DNA from: Rebecca billardiae RCC1528
Taxonomy: Eukaryota > Haptophyta
NCBI GenBank assembly: GCA_965240325.2
Contig: OZ251239.1
Span: 372,001-436,000 of the forward strand
Reading direction: 5' to 3'
DNA length: 64,000 nt
In this document: piece after piece, positions 51,001 through 60,945 of the stretch
How positions within the stretch are numbered: position 1 is the first letter of the stretch
Layout: each line of letters begins with the position of its first letter
The notes under the pieces: generated by a model
The model's input: the letters and a program-made list of their open reading frames with translations, nothing else
What the model was told of the DNA's origin: nothing
The model's database searches: none
Made by a program: the position numbers and the translations under genes

Positions 51001-51827
51001 CGCGGCGCGCACCATCCGCCCCAGTGGTAGCGCGCAGCGGCGCGCGCCGCGACCCTGGTCGAACCGGGACGCACTGCTCACGCCGTGGCGCGGCGCGACG
51101 GGCGCGGCGCGGCGAGGTCGCATGTGCTTCCCCCGGGGGCCTGAGCGTACTGGCTGAGGCCCCCACGCGCGGCGGACTCCGCGCGCGCCCCGCCTGATGT
51201 GCGCGCGGCGCGCGGCCACAGCGCGCGGCGGGCTTCCATGGGCCGGTGCCGGTGCGTATTCGGCTCGTCAGCACCGTGCTCGGTCTCGTCAGGCGTTACG
51301 GCCCCCAGGCGGCCCCCTTTAGCGCGGTCCTCGACAGCGAGGCCAACCATCGACGCTTGGAAGCCTACGGCCGCGCCAAGCGACGGCGCCGAGCGGGCGC
51401 GCGCGCGCGGCACGAGAGGTAGACTCCCGTAGCGTGCCTCCACACCCCGCCCGCGCCAGCGCACCCGCTCCCGGCTCTCTTTCCGCTCCGCGGCGGCGCG
51501 CGGCACCCGAGCCGCACTGAACGCGTGCACGGCGCACGCCGTGGCGCGGCGCGACGGGCGCGGCGCGGCGCGCTCGGAGTGGACTCCCCCGGGGCTCCGA
51601 GCGTACAGGCCGACGCGCCCGCGCGCGGCGCGCTCCGCCCGCGCCCCGCCAAATGCGCGTGTTATCACGAGGCGCGGGTCGCCACCCTTACGCGCGGCGG
51701 CGCGGCCGTCGCGAGGGGTCCCCGCACTTGGCGGCGACGAGAAGCGTCCGGACTCTCCTTGATGTTGCACAAAGCCGCGGGGGCGGCACGGTTAAATGAC
51801 TTAAATCCGGGCGTGCTCCCCCCGCGG
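48029..51827. repeat. 1.9-kb unit duplicated head to tail
   Basis: Copy 1 is 48029-49935 (1907 bp) and copy 2 is 49936-51827 (1892 bp). They match base for base over long stretches. Visible differences are a 14-bp loss in copy 2 near 50369, small indels near 50516 and 51294, an 11-bp gain near 51798 (TGACTTAAATC region), and scattered single changes. Within each copy a diverged sub-repeat occurs at about 49190-49315 and 49652-49775 in copy 1 (offset 462), marked by CACGCCGTGGCGCGGCGCGA. No frame in the unit has recognisable domains, and the frames in the two copies differ by indels, so I call it non-coding. Function unknown. Confidence 0.93.
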
Positions 51828-53321
51828 AAAAAGAAATGTTCCGCGCTGTCCAACGGCAAAGCGCGGCGGATGGCGGCTTCGCCGCCGCATGGGCGCGCGA
51901 GTCGCCATTGCCCGCAGAAAACGTGCGTCAGAGGCAAGGAAGCGGGCAGATGGCGCGTCGCACGCGTCGTGGAAGTCGGTCGCGACGCTCGCCAGCCTCA
52001 GCGCGCGCGGCGAAGCCACGTCCATGGGCGCCCAGCGTGCAGGCGGCACGGCCACGCCGCTCGCCCGCGGCGACCGGCCTCGCACGCGTTCTTGCGGCGC
52101 GAAAGAGCATCCCAGCTGCGGTCATTTGCCTTGTGCGTCGGGAGACGTGTGCCAGCTAGCCAATGCGCACGCGCCGCGAGCTGCACGGTGTGCGCACACG
52201 TCGCCCGCCGCGCGGCCGGGCGTGCGCCGAAAGCGGCACAGCGAGAGAGGGCCCCGATCCGAGTGCAGGTCTCGCCAGGGCCCTCCACAAGTCCAAGGAT
52301 CCTGGGTCTTGGGTCCTTCGCGTTTGTCCAGCTGGCGCAACGCTCCGGGCCGAGCTGCTCATCTCTCGGCCGCCCCTGCTTGCCTGCGCATCGCCATCAG
52401 CAAAGCCCGAGGCTCATCTCCTCTGCGTTCTTAAACCCGCCATCCGCCCCTGCAGCCTCCGTTGTGGTTGACGGCCTTGTCGTCAGGCCTGTGAGTGCTG
52501 CGCTTGCCTGAGCCAGGGACCTTGCTGCCACGCTGGCGCAGTCTGCGCGCAGCTTTGGCACCGTCGGCTCAGTCGCTCTTCCCGTTCAGCCAGGGACAAA
52601 TCCCCACCATGCGCAAGTATATATATGTGGGGTTATTGGTACAATAACTGATTGTCTAAGAGGACGACAAGAACGCCGGGCGCCAGCGCCGCTCATCAGC
52701 CACATCGCCCTGTAACAGACCATCGCCTCAAAGGGCTGCTCCCGGACAAACAGTCTGTCCGGGTTTTTCTGCCGCCCAGGAGATCGGTTTCCGGCGCCGG
52801 CCTCTGCCGCCTGCTTCGCCAGGCGCGGCGTGTGAGGTGGCTCCAGCCAAGCTCGTCCTGCGTCGCCGCCGGCGGCGGCTCGCACGCGGGTGGCGCGTCG
52901 CGTGCACCGACCAACATCTTTCGGCGATCTCGTCGACGGCGAGCGGCATGCCCACCGCATCTGCTGCCGCTCGCCAAGGCATGAGGACGCATAAATTCCA
53001 CTGAGTAGGAACACACGCAGCCGCCTCAGCATCGACATGCCAGGCGGCGTGCCCACCTTCGGCCAGCAGTTGGCGTCGGCGTTCACGAGGACGGCTAGAC
53101 ATATATATATATATATACATCACCATTTCTGCATCCATCATGGTGTGTATAGCTATCATCGGCATTTGCTGCATGCTCACATATGTGCTGCAATACCTGC
53201 CCTCGCATGCACATCAGCACGCAGACTGTGGGTGATGTTCGTCCATACTGTACTCAATGACGTCGCGCGTTGCTTTGAAGCTATGCACGGGAGTGACACG
53301 ACACACACACACACACACACG

Positions 53322-53365
<44 letters not shown>

Positions 53366-53638
53366 CACACACACACACACGTACATAATATATATATAAA
53401 TAAATAGGTCGTATATATATATATATATATATTTAAGAAAGTGTCTGATCAAAATCTTCGCCAGACGAGTCTTATCCGCCTCACCGCGATTCAGATTATC
53501 GTCGGCAAATGAGACGACGAAACTGCGATAGACGATAGGACGACGCCGATCAGCGCACGACTCTGGCGAGCAGTGACGGCACCCGAGCTGCCCTCGGAGC
53601 GTCTCGGAACACAGCATGCCAGCCGTGCAGCAGCGGGA
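51828..53638. other. Gene-poor region with microsatellites, a hairpin and a dispersed repeat
   Basis: No gene I can support. 52741-52763 is an 8-bp stem (CCCGGACA to TGTCCGGG) with a 7-nt loop, directly followed by TTTTT (52764-52768). TA repeats lie at about 53100-53118 and 53384-53431, and (CA)n at about 53294-53372. About 53451-53530 is the second copy of the dispersed repeat found at 46371. Confidence 0.6.
52741..52768 (+). other. Stem-loop followed by T5
   Basis: Perfect 8-bp GC-rich stem, 7-nt loop AACAGTC, then five T. The shape equals a bacterial intrinsic terminator, but there is no gene directly upstream on + that would need one, and the window is eukaryotic. It could also act in pol III transcription or be coincidence. 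Confidence 0.4.
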
Positions 53639-56600
53639 TCAGGCCGAGCGGCGCCGAGCGCGGTCCCTACTCGTCGTGCCAGCCGCGGGCGCAGCGTCCA
53701 GCTCACGCATGGCTGGCCACAATCCGAGCCCCGACGATGTTGATCCGCGATCGTCGTTAGCGGCGGCGCGGCGCATGGGTGCGGCGGGCGCAGCGCGGCG
53801 GGCGGTCATCAGCACACCTCCGCGCACGGCGCACTTGCGCACGGGTGCAGGCGCGCGCTCGGCGGCGCGCGCGCGCGCACTCGACGCTTCAGTCGGCGAC
53901 AGGTAGCCTCGGCCGCGCCGAGTCACCAGGACACTTCCGCGGAGGTTGGGCGGAGGAGGCGGCACGACGCGCCGCGCCGCGTCGCGCGAGCGCGGCGGCT
54001 CCGGCGCGGCGTGCGCGTTGGCCCACGGCGCAAGCTCCCCGCCGTCCTGCGGCGCGTCGGCGCGCGCGGAGTGCGGCGGCGTGCTCGAGCGCGCGCGCGG
54101 CGCAGCCGACAGCTCACTCCCAGTGTCGAGCAGCGCCGCCGCCATCGCGAACGCTGACCATTCCGCCGACTTGGTCGGCTGCGGTGCGCACGGCTGCGGC
54201 GCACACACGCAGCGCACGGGACGCGTGCGCACGGGGCGCGCGCGCCGCGCGGGGAGGAGGCCGCGCGGTGCGGCGCGCGGGCTCGGTGGGTGTGAGCGAG
54301 CGGACGGGTGCAGGTGTGCGCAAGCGCCCTGCCCACATGGCGGGTGCCGCGCGCGCCCTGCTGCGGGCAGCACAGGGCCGGCGCGCGCGCGGGCGAGGGC
54401 CGTCGTGTGCGCGCGCGGAGACGCGCCGCGCAGGGCGCGGCGCAGCGCAGCGCACACCTGCGCGCGCTCGGCACCGCCGCCGAGCCACGCCGCGTTGGCG
54501 GAGGCGGCTGTGGACCGGCCGAGCGGCGGGGAGGCACGCGGGGAGCGGCGCGCGCTGCCGCCGCGCGCCGCGCCGGCCCGAGGGCCGGCGGGACTGCCGG
54601 CGGCGGAGGCAGCGCGCGCGCTGTGGCGATCGGCCGCCGCTCTGTACAGCCGGTCCCACACCGAGCCCCCGGCGCGGCGCGGAGACGTGCTGGTGGGCTG
54701 CGGCCGCGGCGCGCTCAGGCCACGGCCGCGCGCGGGCGGGGCGCGCGCCGCGCCGTCCGCGAGCCCGGCGGCGCGCGGCTGGCCGGCGCCTGAGCTGCCG
54801 CCAGGCAGCGCTGCGCTCCCGCGTCGGCGTGTCGCGCCGCCGGGCGGGTCTGGTGTGTCCGGCCGGCCGCCCATGAAGAGGGCGAGCGCGCTCGGCGCGA
54901 CGATGGCCGTGGGCACGAAGCCCGGCGCGTGCGCGAGGCGGTGCTGGGACCGGCCGCGCCCGCCGTCAGCCCGGAGAGCGCTCGTCTCTCGGGAAGCCAG
55001 CAGCGCGGCGGTCGCGGCGCGGAGCAAGGCCGCGTGTCTCAGCTCAAGCACCGATCGACCGGCGGTGCCGCCCTCGGTAGCGGGGCCGGCGCGCTGGGCT
55101 GCGTCGCCGCTGCCGCAGCTGTTGCGCCGGACGCCGCTCGCGCCGCCGTCGCCGCCGCTCCCGCCCTCGCCACGCTCGCCGCTGTAGTCACAGCTATGCC
55201 GGGCGGCGCGGCCCGCGCAGCCAGGCCCTGTCCAGATGGGCTCTGGCGTCAGGATGGCCGCCGGCGACGCGGCGTTGGGCGCGGGCGAAGGGGAGCCGAG
55301 AGGAGCGGGCGGGAGGTCGGGCGGCAGCTGCAGCGCGCCGCGCGCTGCGCCGCCGACGCCGCCACCGCCAACCTCCTCCGCCGCCCCCGCCTCGTCCTCG
55401 CTCCGGCACTCACCACCACCCTCCGCGCCATCGGCCGCCGACGCGCCGGCCGCGCCGCCGGGTGTCGGCTCCGAGCGCCGCCCGCCGCACGCACCGGGCG
55501 GCGGCGCGGCCCGCGGCGGCGATGGCGCAGCCGCATCCCCCGGCGGCGCCGCGCCGCCGAGCCGCGGCGGCGCGGTGGCGGACAGTCGCGCGTACGAGCC
55601 AATCAGCCCCGCCAGACTCGCCGGAGTCCGGGGCGGCGGCAAAAAGTCCGGAAGCCCAAGCCGTTCGCTTAGGTGCGAGCCCGCGCCGCGCGGCGCGAGG
55701 GACAGGGCGCGCGCGAGCGCGCTCGTCTCGCGGTCGGGCGGGCGGTGCGGCCGCCGGAGCCATGCCGGGCGCGGCGTGGGCACGGAGCGCGCGCCCGCGC
55801 CCGCGCGCGCCGCGCGCGCGCCCGCGCGCAGCAGCGCGCGCGCGCCGACCACGCCGGGGGGTGAGTAGCTGCTCGTGCGGTCGACGCGGTCGGCGCGCGC
55901 GCCCGCCGCCGCCCCGGCGACGCATGCGCCGCCGCGCGGCGAGCCTCCGACTGACACGGCTGTGCGCATGAGGCCGGCCGCGCCGGCAGAGGCGGCGCGT
56001 GGCGCGGCGCACGCCGCCGCCCGTCGCGCATCGAGCTCAGCGGCGCCGGCGCCGCCGCCGGGCGCGCGCGGCGCCGCCGCCTCAGCCGCGCAGGCAGGGC
56101 CTGGCGGCGGCGAGGCGCGCCGCGCACACGCCGCGGTGCGGCTCACGGCTGCGCGCGGCGGCTCTGAGCGAACGGCAAGCGGGGGCGGCGCCGCCGGCTC
56201 GGCGTGCGCGCCGCTCGTCTGTGCCGCCTCGGCGCCGCCTCCGCCGAGCGAGGGCGCGCGGTACGGGCGCGGCACTGGGTGCGATGGCGGCGCGGAGAGC
56301 GGCTGCGCTGGCGTTAGGCTCGGCGCGCGCTCCCTGCCGCGCCCGGCGCCGCCAGCTGCCGGCGTGCTCGGCGCCGACGCGCGCTCCGACTCGGCCGTCG
56401 CGGCGCGCGCGAGCCGCCGTGCCGCCAGCCTGCGAGCGCGCGTCCCCTCCGTCACCAGCTCGCCCAGCGCCAGCCGGAGCCGCAGCCGCGGCAGGGACCA
56501 GGGCGTAGCACACTGCGCGCTGCGCCGCCGCTCGCCGCCCAGCTCGGCGGCCGCGGCGGCCGCGGCGGCCGCGCTCGGCGGCGTGTGCGTGTGCGTCGTC

Positions 56601-59600
56601 GGCGCGCCGCTGTCGTTGGCGCCGCGCGCGTGCCACGAAGGGTCTCTCGCCGCGCCGCCGTGCTCTGCGCCAAGCTCGGCGTCGGCGGCGCGGCGGGCGC
56701 ACACGCTGAGCTGCCTCCACGCTGTTATCGCCTGCCGAGCGCGCGCCCGCCGCCGCGCGCTGTCGAGCACGCGCGCCGCCCGCTCCCCGTCCACAACCAG
56801 AGCGGCCGCGCTCGCGTTGGCCGCGCTCGCGTGCGCGCCGCGCGCGTGCGCGCCGCCGTCGTCTCCGCCGGATGTCTCGCACGAGGCGTCGGCGCGCGGC
56901 GGCGTCTGTGTCGCCGCCGCTGTCGCGAAGACCGCATTCGGCACGTCCGCGCCGCCGTCGGTGCCGCCGGCTGTCGCGCACGCGGCCTCGGCGGCGCGCG
57001 TGTCCGCGGGCGCGCTGGCGCACGCCGCAGCGCGGTCTGAAGGGCTGCTCGCGCCCGCGCTCGCCGCCGAGCCCGGCACCAGACGCCTGGGCGGCGCAGC
57101 TCGGATTTGGTAGCACCCACTACCCCTGCCCGCCGCGCCGCGCCCGCCGTGAGCGGACGCGCCGCGCCCGCGGCCCCTGGCTGAGCCGAAGGTGGCGGGC
57201 GGCGGGGGCGACGCGCGCGGCTGGGCGGCGTAGCTCGAGGTCGGCGAGATGCCATCTCGTGCGCTCGTGGACGGGGCGCGCGGCGTCGGCGCGAGCGCGG
57301 GCAAGCTGTGTCGCCTCGTGCTGGCGCCGCACTCGTCGGGCGCGCACGGGCCGCATGCCGCGTCCGCGACAGCGCACGTGCCGCACGCCGCGTCCAAGCG
57401 CGTAGCTGCCGCGGCGACGTGCCCGCATGGCGCGGCGCCGAGCGGAGGCGCCGCCGCGGGCGCACCCATCGCGGCGACGCGCGAGCGCGCCGGGCAGGTG
57501 CCGCTCGGCACCGCCGCGGCCGGCGCGGCGGCGGCGGCGGCGGCGGGCGGCGGCGGGCGCGGCGAGAGCCGCTGCGACGGCGTTGTCTGCACGCCCATGT
57601 CTGTGCCACCAACCTGCACGGCGGCGTGCGCGCACACGGCCGCGCGCGCCGATGCAGGCGTCGCAGCCGCAGCGTCACCGCCGCGCGCCGCCTCCGCGCG
57701 CGCCGCCCCGGCGCCCGCCAGGCTGTCCGCTGGGCTCGCTTGGGTGGCGGCCGACGCGAGAGCCGTGGCGGAGGCGGCGGCGCGCGCGGCGCGCGCGGCT
57801 GCCGGCGCCGCCGCACCCGGCGCCGCGGGCGCCGGCGGGCTGGTCGCTGCGCACGCGCGCGCGCCCTGCGCCACCGCGGCGAGCGCCGGCATGGACTGCA
57901 CGCGCGCGTGAGACAGCCGAGGCGGCGGCTGGGCGGCACACCAGCACTCGGTGGCGCGTCTGCGCGGCGGCGCGTCCGCACTGCCCGCGCCGTCAGCCGG
58001 CGCGGGCGCGGCAGCCACGGCCGCGCGGCGCTCGGCGGTGGGCGGCGCGGCGGCGCTCTCCTCGGCGGCCAGCGCCAGCCGCGCCTCGAGCGCCGAGCTG
58101 CTCAGCTGCGTGTCCGATGCCGACCAGCGAGTCAGTCGCTCGCACGCGGCGCGGCGCGGCGCGCTGCCGCTTCGAGGCGCGGCCTGGACGGCCGCGCTGT
58201 CGGCCGCGCCTGGCGCGCTGCCGAGGTCTTCGGGCGGCGAGCCCACCGACGCGAGGAACTGCGCCGCGCGCGAGCCGCGCGGCGACGCGCCGAGCGCCGG
58301 GCCCGGGCTGCTGCTCAGGCACGCCGCGGCCGCGCGCGCGTCCGCCTCAGTCGCAGCAGCATACACTTGTGCGCACGCGTTGACGAGCTCGCCTCGCGCC
58401 GAGCCGAGTCCGCAGCCGAGCGTGGAGTTGGCGCGGCGGTACGCGGGGAGGCGGCCGTCGGCGTGCGCCGCGTCGACGGCGAGCAGCCCGCTCGCGCCCG
58501 CCTCCGCGCCCTCCGCGCGCGCGCCGCCCGCGCCGCCGCCGCCCGAAGGCGGCCCTTCTGGAGGGCGCTCGTGCGACCACGCGCTCGACGGCAGCACGGC
58601 AAGGCTTAGGGTGTGCGGCCCGTGGCCCGGGCTGGGCTGCGCCGTCGGGTAGGGCTGGGCGCCGCCGCTCAGGGAGGCGCGGCTCGCCTTGCTGAAGCTG
58701 CCGGCGGGGCTGCCCACGCCTGACGAGCCGCTCGCGCCCCTTCGGGAGCTGCCCACGCCGAGGAGCTGCGATTCGCTCGCTCCGCGTCTGAAGCTACCTG
58801 CGCCCGAGCGCGGCTGCGTGTCGCCCGCGGCGGCCCTTCGGAAGCTGCCCGCGCCCGAGCGCGGCTGGGCGTCGTTCTCGGCGCGGCCCCGTGGGCCGGG
58901 CGCGCGGTACGGCCGCAGCAGCGCGCAGCCGGCGTTGCTGTCAAAGTCTGACGAGGAGCTCGCCTCGCTGCGCGCGTCGCTGCGCGCGCTTACAGACGTG
59001 TGCTGCGGGCTGAGGCCGGCAGAGCGAGCGCCGTCGCCGCCCTCGGCGGCGGCTGCGGCGGCGGCGCCGTCCGCGGCGGCCGCGGCGGCCATCGCTTCGG
59101 ACAGCAAGTCCGTGCTGGAGTCCGCGCCGTTCACCGCGTCCACGCTCACCGAGGAGCACTGGCGGCGCAGCGCGGCGCACGCCATCTCGCGCTCGAGATT
59201 CGCATCCTCCTCCGCGGCCTGCGCGCGCCGGCGCTCCGCCTCGTCCGCCGCGGCGCGGTTCGCCATCAGCAGGCTCGCGCGCGCGCGCACGGTCGTGCTC
59301 GCGCCCGTGCGCACGGCGCGTGCCGCCTCGGCCGCAGGCGCGGCCGCCTCGCCTTCCTTCGCCGCCCCCGAGGAGCGTGGCGGCACGGCGCGCGTCGCGG
59401 GCGCGGCGCTTGGCTTGTGGCCTATCGTCGCGGCGCGCGCGCGCATCTGCTCGCGCGGGCTGTCGCGCTTGCCGCCGGCGCCGGCGCCGGCGCCGGCGCC
59501 AGCGCCGCCGCGGGCGGCCTGCCTGCCGCCGGCCGCGGCCGAGCCCTCCGCCGCCGCGGCCGCGCCTGGCGAGGAGCCAGCAGACGAGCACACGGCGTCC

Positions 59601-60262
59601 ACGCTCTCGGCGGCCGAGCCGCGGCGCGCGATGAGCATGTCGAGGCTCGGCGGCCTGCCCACCGGGCTCGCCGTCTCGTCGCGCCGCTCCGCGTACCCAT
59701 CGACGACGCGGGCGCCTCCTGCCGCGTCGGCGCCGGTCGCGATGCCGCAGTGCGCGCGCGGCGGCGGCGGCGGCAGCGGCGGCGGGTGCTGCTGCGCGGC
59801 GGGCGAGCGCGGCTGCCGCGCGCCAGGCTCCACGCCCGTGCGCGCGGCTGACGCCGGCTTCCCGCGCCGCGCTGCCTCGCCCGCGCCCGCGCCGCCGGCG
59901 CTGCGCGCCGCGTCGCCGTGGCGGAGGTTGGCAGCAGCATGCATGCCTGCATAGGTGGTCATGCGCGCGCGCTCCGCGTCGGCCTCACGGAGCACGCCGG
60001 TGAGCTGGCGGCGGAGGGAGTCGGCCTCGCGCGCGGCGGCGTCGGACGCGGCGCTCGCCTCCTCCAGCTGGTGCCGGAGCGAGCTCATCTCGCGCGCCGC
60101 TGCCTCCAAGCCGGCCGCCTCGTCCTCCCGCTGGATGCGCAGGCTCAGTGCCTCCTCCGCGGCGAGCGCGGCGCGCGCGGAGGCCTCGGCGAGGCGGTGG
60201 CGCAGAGAGGCGAGCTCTTCGGCTGGTGTGTGCCGAAGGTCCGCCCCGGGGCCCGGGTGCAT
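53639..60262 (-). CDS. Giant low-complexity protein with N-terminal coiled coil
   Basis: An uninterrupted frame of 2207 residues from the ATG at 60262 to a TGA at 53639-53641. Residues about 15-100 form a strong coiled coil (ELASLRHRLAEASARAALAA, SLRHQLEEASAASDAAAREA, DSLRRQLTGVLREADAERAR). The rest is Ala/Arg/Pro/Ser/Gly-rich, with repeated short motifs (RSGAGSFRR three times near 490-530) and one conserved-looking helix (ARQAITAWRQLSVCARRA, near 1175), reminiscent of a Trp-containing Sfi1/centrin-type helix. One region (54457-54179, 279 nt, a multiple of three) has a GTGTGCGC donor and a CCGCAG acceptor and may be an intron that is open in frame; the protein would then be 2114 residues. Function unknown. 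Parts of this frame could be non-coding. Confidence 0.55.
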   Translation of the reverse strand: MHPGPGADLRHTPAEELASLRHRLAEASARAALAAEEALSLRIQREDEAAGLEAAAREMSSLRHQLEEASAASDAAAREADSLRRQLTGVLREADAERARMTTYAGMHAAANLRHGDAARSAGGAGAGEAARRGKPASAARTGVEPGARQPRSPAAQQHPPPLPPPPPRAHCGIATGADAAGGARVVDGYAERRDETASPVGRPPSLDMLIARRGSAAESVDAVCSSAGSSPGAAAAAEGSAAAGGRQAARGGAGAGAGAGAGGKRDSPREQMRARAATIGHKPSAAPATRAVPPRSSGAAKEGEAAAPAAEAARAVRTGASTTVRARASLLMANRAAADEAERRRAQAAEEDANLEREMACAALRRQCSSVSVDAVNGADSSTDLLSEAMAAAAAADGAAAAAAAEGGDGARSAGLSPQHTSVSARSDARSEASSSSDFDSNAGCALLRPYRAPGPRGRAENDAQPRSGAGSFRRAAAGDTQPRSGAGSFRRGASESQLLGVGSSRRGASGSSGVGSPAGSFSKASRASLSGGAQPYPTAQPSPGHGPHTLSLAVLPSSAWSHERPPEGPPSGGGGAGGARAEGAEAGASGLLAVDAAHADGRLPAYRRANSTLGCGLGSARGELVNACAQVYAAATEADARAAAACLSSSPGPALGASPRGSRAAQFLASVGSPPEDLGSAPGAADSAAVQAAPRSGSAPRRAACERLTRWSASDTQLSSSALEARLALAAEESAAAPPTAERRAAVAAAPAPADGAGSADAPPRRRATECWCAAQPPPRLSHARVQSMPALAAVAQGARACAATSPPAPAAPGAAAPAAARAARAAASATALASAATQASPADSLAGAGAARAEAARGGDAAAATPASARAAVCAHAAVQVGGTDMGVQTTPSQRLSPRPPPPAAAAAAAPAAAVPSGTCPARSRVAAMGAPAAAPPLGAAPCGHVAAAATRLDAACGTCAVADAACGPCAPDECGASTRRHSLPALAPTPRAPSTSARDGISPTSSYAAQPRASPPPPATFGSARGRGRGASAHGGRGAAGRGSGCYQIRAAPPRRLVPGSAASAGASSPSDRAAACASAPADTRAAEAACATAGGTDGGADVPNAVFATAAATQTPPRADASCETSGGDDGGAHARGAHASAANASAAALVVDGERAARVLDSARRRARARQAITAWRQLSVCARRAADAELGAEHGGAARDPSWHARGANDSGAPTTHTHTPPSAAAAAAAAAELGGERRRSAQCATPWSLPRLRLRLALGELVTEGTRARRLAARRLARAATAESERASAPSTPAAGGAGRGRERAPSLTPAQPLSAPPSHPVPRPYRAPSLGGGGAEAAQTSGAHAEPAAPPPLAVRSEPPRAAVSRTAACARRASPPPGPACAAEAAAPRAPGGGAGAAELDARRAAACAAPRAASAGAAGLMRTAVSVGGSPRGGACVAGAAAGARADRVDRTSSYSPPGVVGARALLRAGARAARAGAGARSVPTPRPAWLRRPHRPPDRETSALARALSLAPRGAGSHLSERLGLPDFLPPPRTPASLAGLIGSYARLSATAPPRLGGAAPPGDAAAPSPPRAAPPPGACGGRRSEPTPGGAAGASAADGAEGGGECRSEDEAGAAEEVGGGGVGGAARGALQLPPDLPPAPLGSPSPAPNAASPAAILTPEPIWTGPGCAGRAARHSCDYSGERGEGGSGGDGGASGVRRNSCGSGDAAQRAGPATEGGTAGRSVLELRHAALLRAATAALLASRETSALRADGGRGRSQHRLAHAPGFVPTAIVAPSALALFMGGRPDTPDPPGGATRRRGSAALPGGSSGAGQPRAAGLADGAARAPPARGRGLSAPRPQPTSTSPRRAGGSVWDRLYRAAADRHSARAASAAGSPAGPRAGAARGGSARRSPRASPPLGRSTAASANAAWLGGGAERAQVCAALRRALRGASPRAHTTALARARAGPVLPAAGRARHPPCGQGACAHLHPSARSHPPSPRAAPRGLLPARRARPVRTRPVRCVCAPQPCAPQPTKSAEWSAFAMAAALLDTGSELSAAPRARSSTPPHSARADAPQDGGELAPWANAHAAPEPPRSRDAARRVVPPPPPNLRGSVLVTRRGRGYLSPTEASSARARAAERAPAPVRKCAVRGGVLMTARRAAPAAPMRRAAANDDRGSTSSGLGLWPAMRELDAAPAAGTTSRDRARRRSA

Positions 60263-60945
60263 GCACCAGCGAGACGGGCGCACTGCTGGGTGCCGCCGAC
60301 TGCTGGCGGCCTCGCCGCGCGCGAGCGAGCCCCCTTACGGCCTGGCTGGCCTGCCTGCGTGCGCCGGGAGCAGACGCGCCGAGCCGCCGAAATTCTTTTT
60401 CCCCTGGCTGCGGCTGCGCGGTCGGTGTCAAAAATGCAAAATGCCGCCTCCGGCCCTCCGCCGATTATTTCGAGTTAATTGGATTTTCTGCCGCGTCGAT
60501 CTCGCCTCCATCTCCAGCCCCTGCTTCAACCTGCGTATGTACTGTATTGGGTATTCATTAGGGCCCGTCATATGCCTTATCATAGGCCCAGAGCTGGCGC
60601 ATAGCCGATGAACAGCCACGCGTCAGCAGCGAATAGAAGCTCTGACCGCGGCTGGGTACGTATACCTATCCCGCCTGTCCCGTTACCGGGACCTGCGCCA
60701 GGTGCCCGAGCGAGGCGACGGGCCAATGCCTCCAGACGGGCACCTCTCCGGCGCTCACATTAAGAACGGATCGCTCGCTGGTGTTTCGTCCGAGCGAACG
60801 GTGAATCAGCCAATCCTGGAGAGGCGCGCGCTGGCGAGGCCCCCCCGCTCGGAACAGCTCAGCGCCCGCACTGCTGCCCCTCCTCGCGCTCGCGACAAGA
60901 GCCCACAGCCCGCGGCCCGCACCGCCGCCGCAAACGTCCAGCGCC
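60263..60945. promoter_or_regulatory. Divergent promoter region between the giant gene and the helicase
   Basis: 683 bp separate the two starts. 60263-60430 is GC-rich; 60450-60620 is AT-richer with CCGATTATTTCGAGTTAATT. 60650-60945 rises to GC-rich again and should hold the helicase 5' UTR. No named motif. Confidence 0.4.

Noticed and set aside
52741-52768. Bacterial-type intrinsic terminator as evidence for prokaryotic DNA
   Set aside because: Surrounding genes have introns and eukaryotic domains; no bacterial operon precedes it.
53779-59954. Several 300-430 residue frames on the plus strand opposite the giant frame
   Set aside because: Shadow frames of highly GC-rich sequence; the coiled coil and better protein character are on the minus strand.
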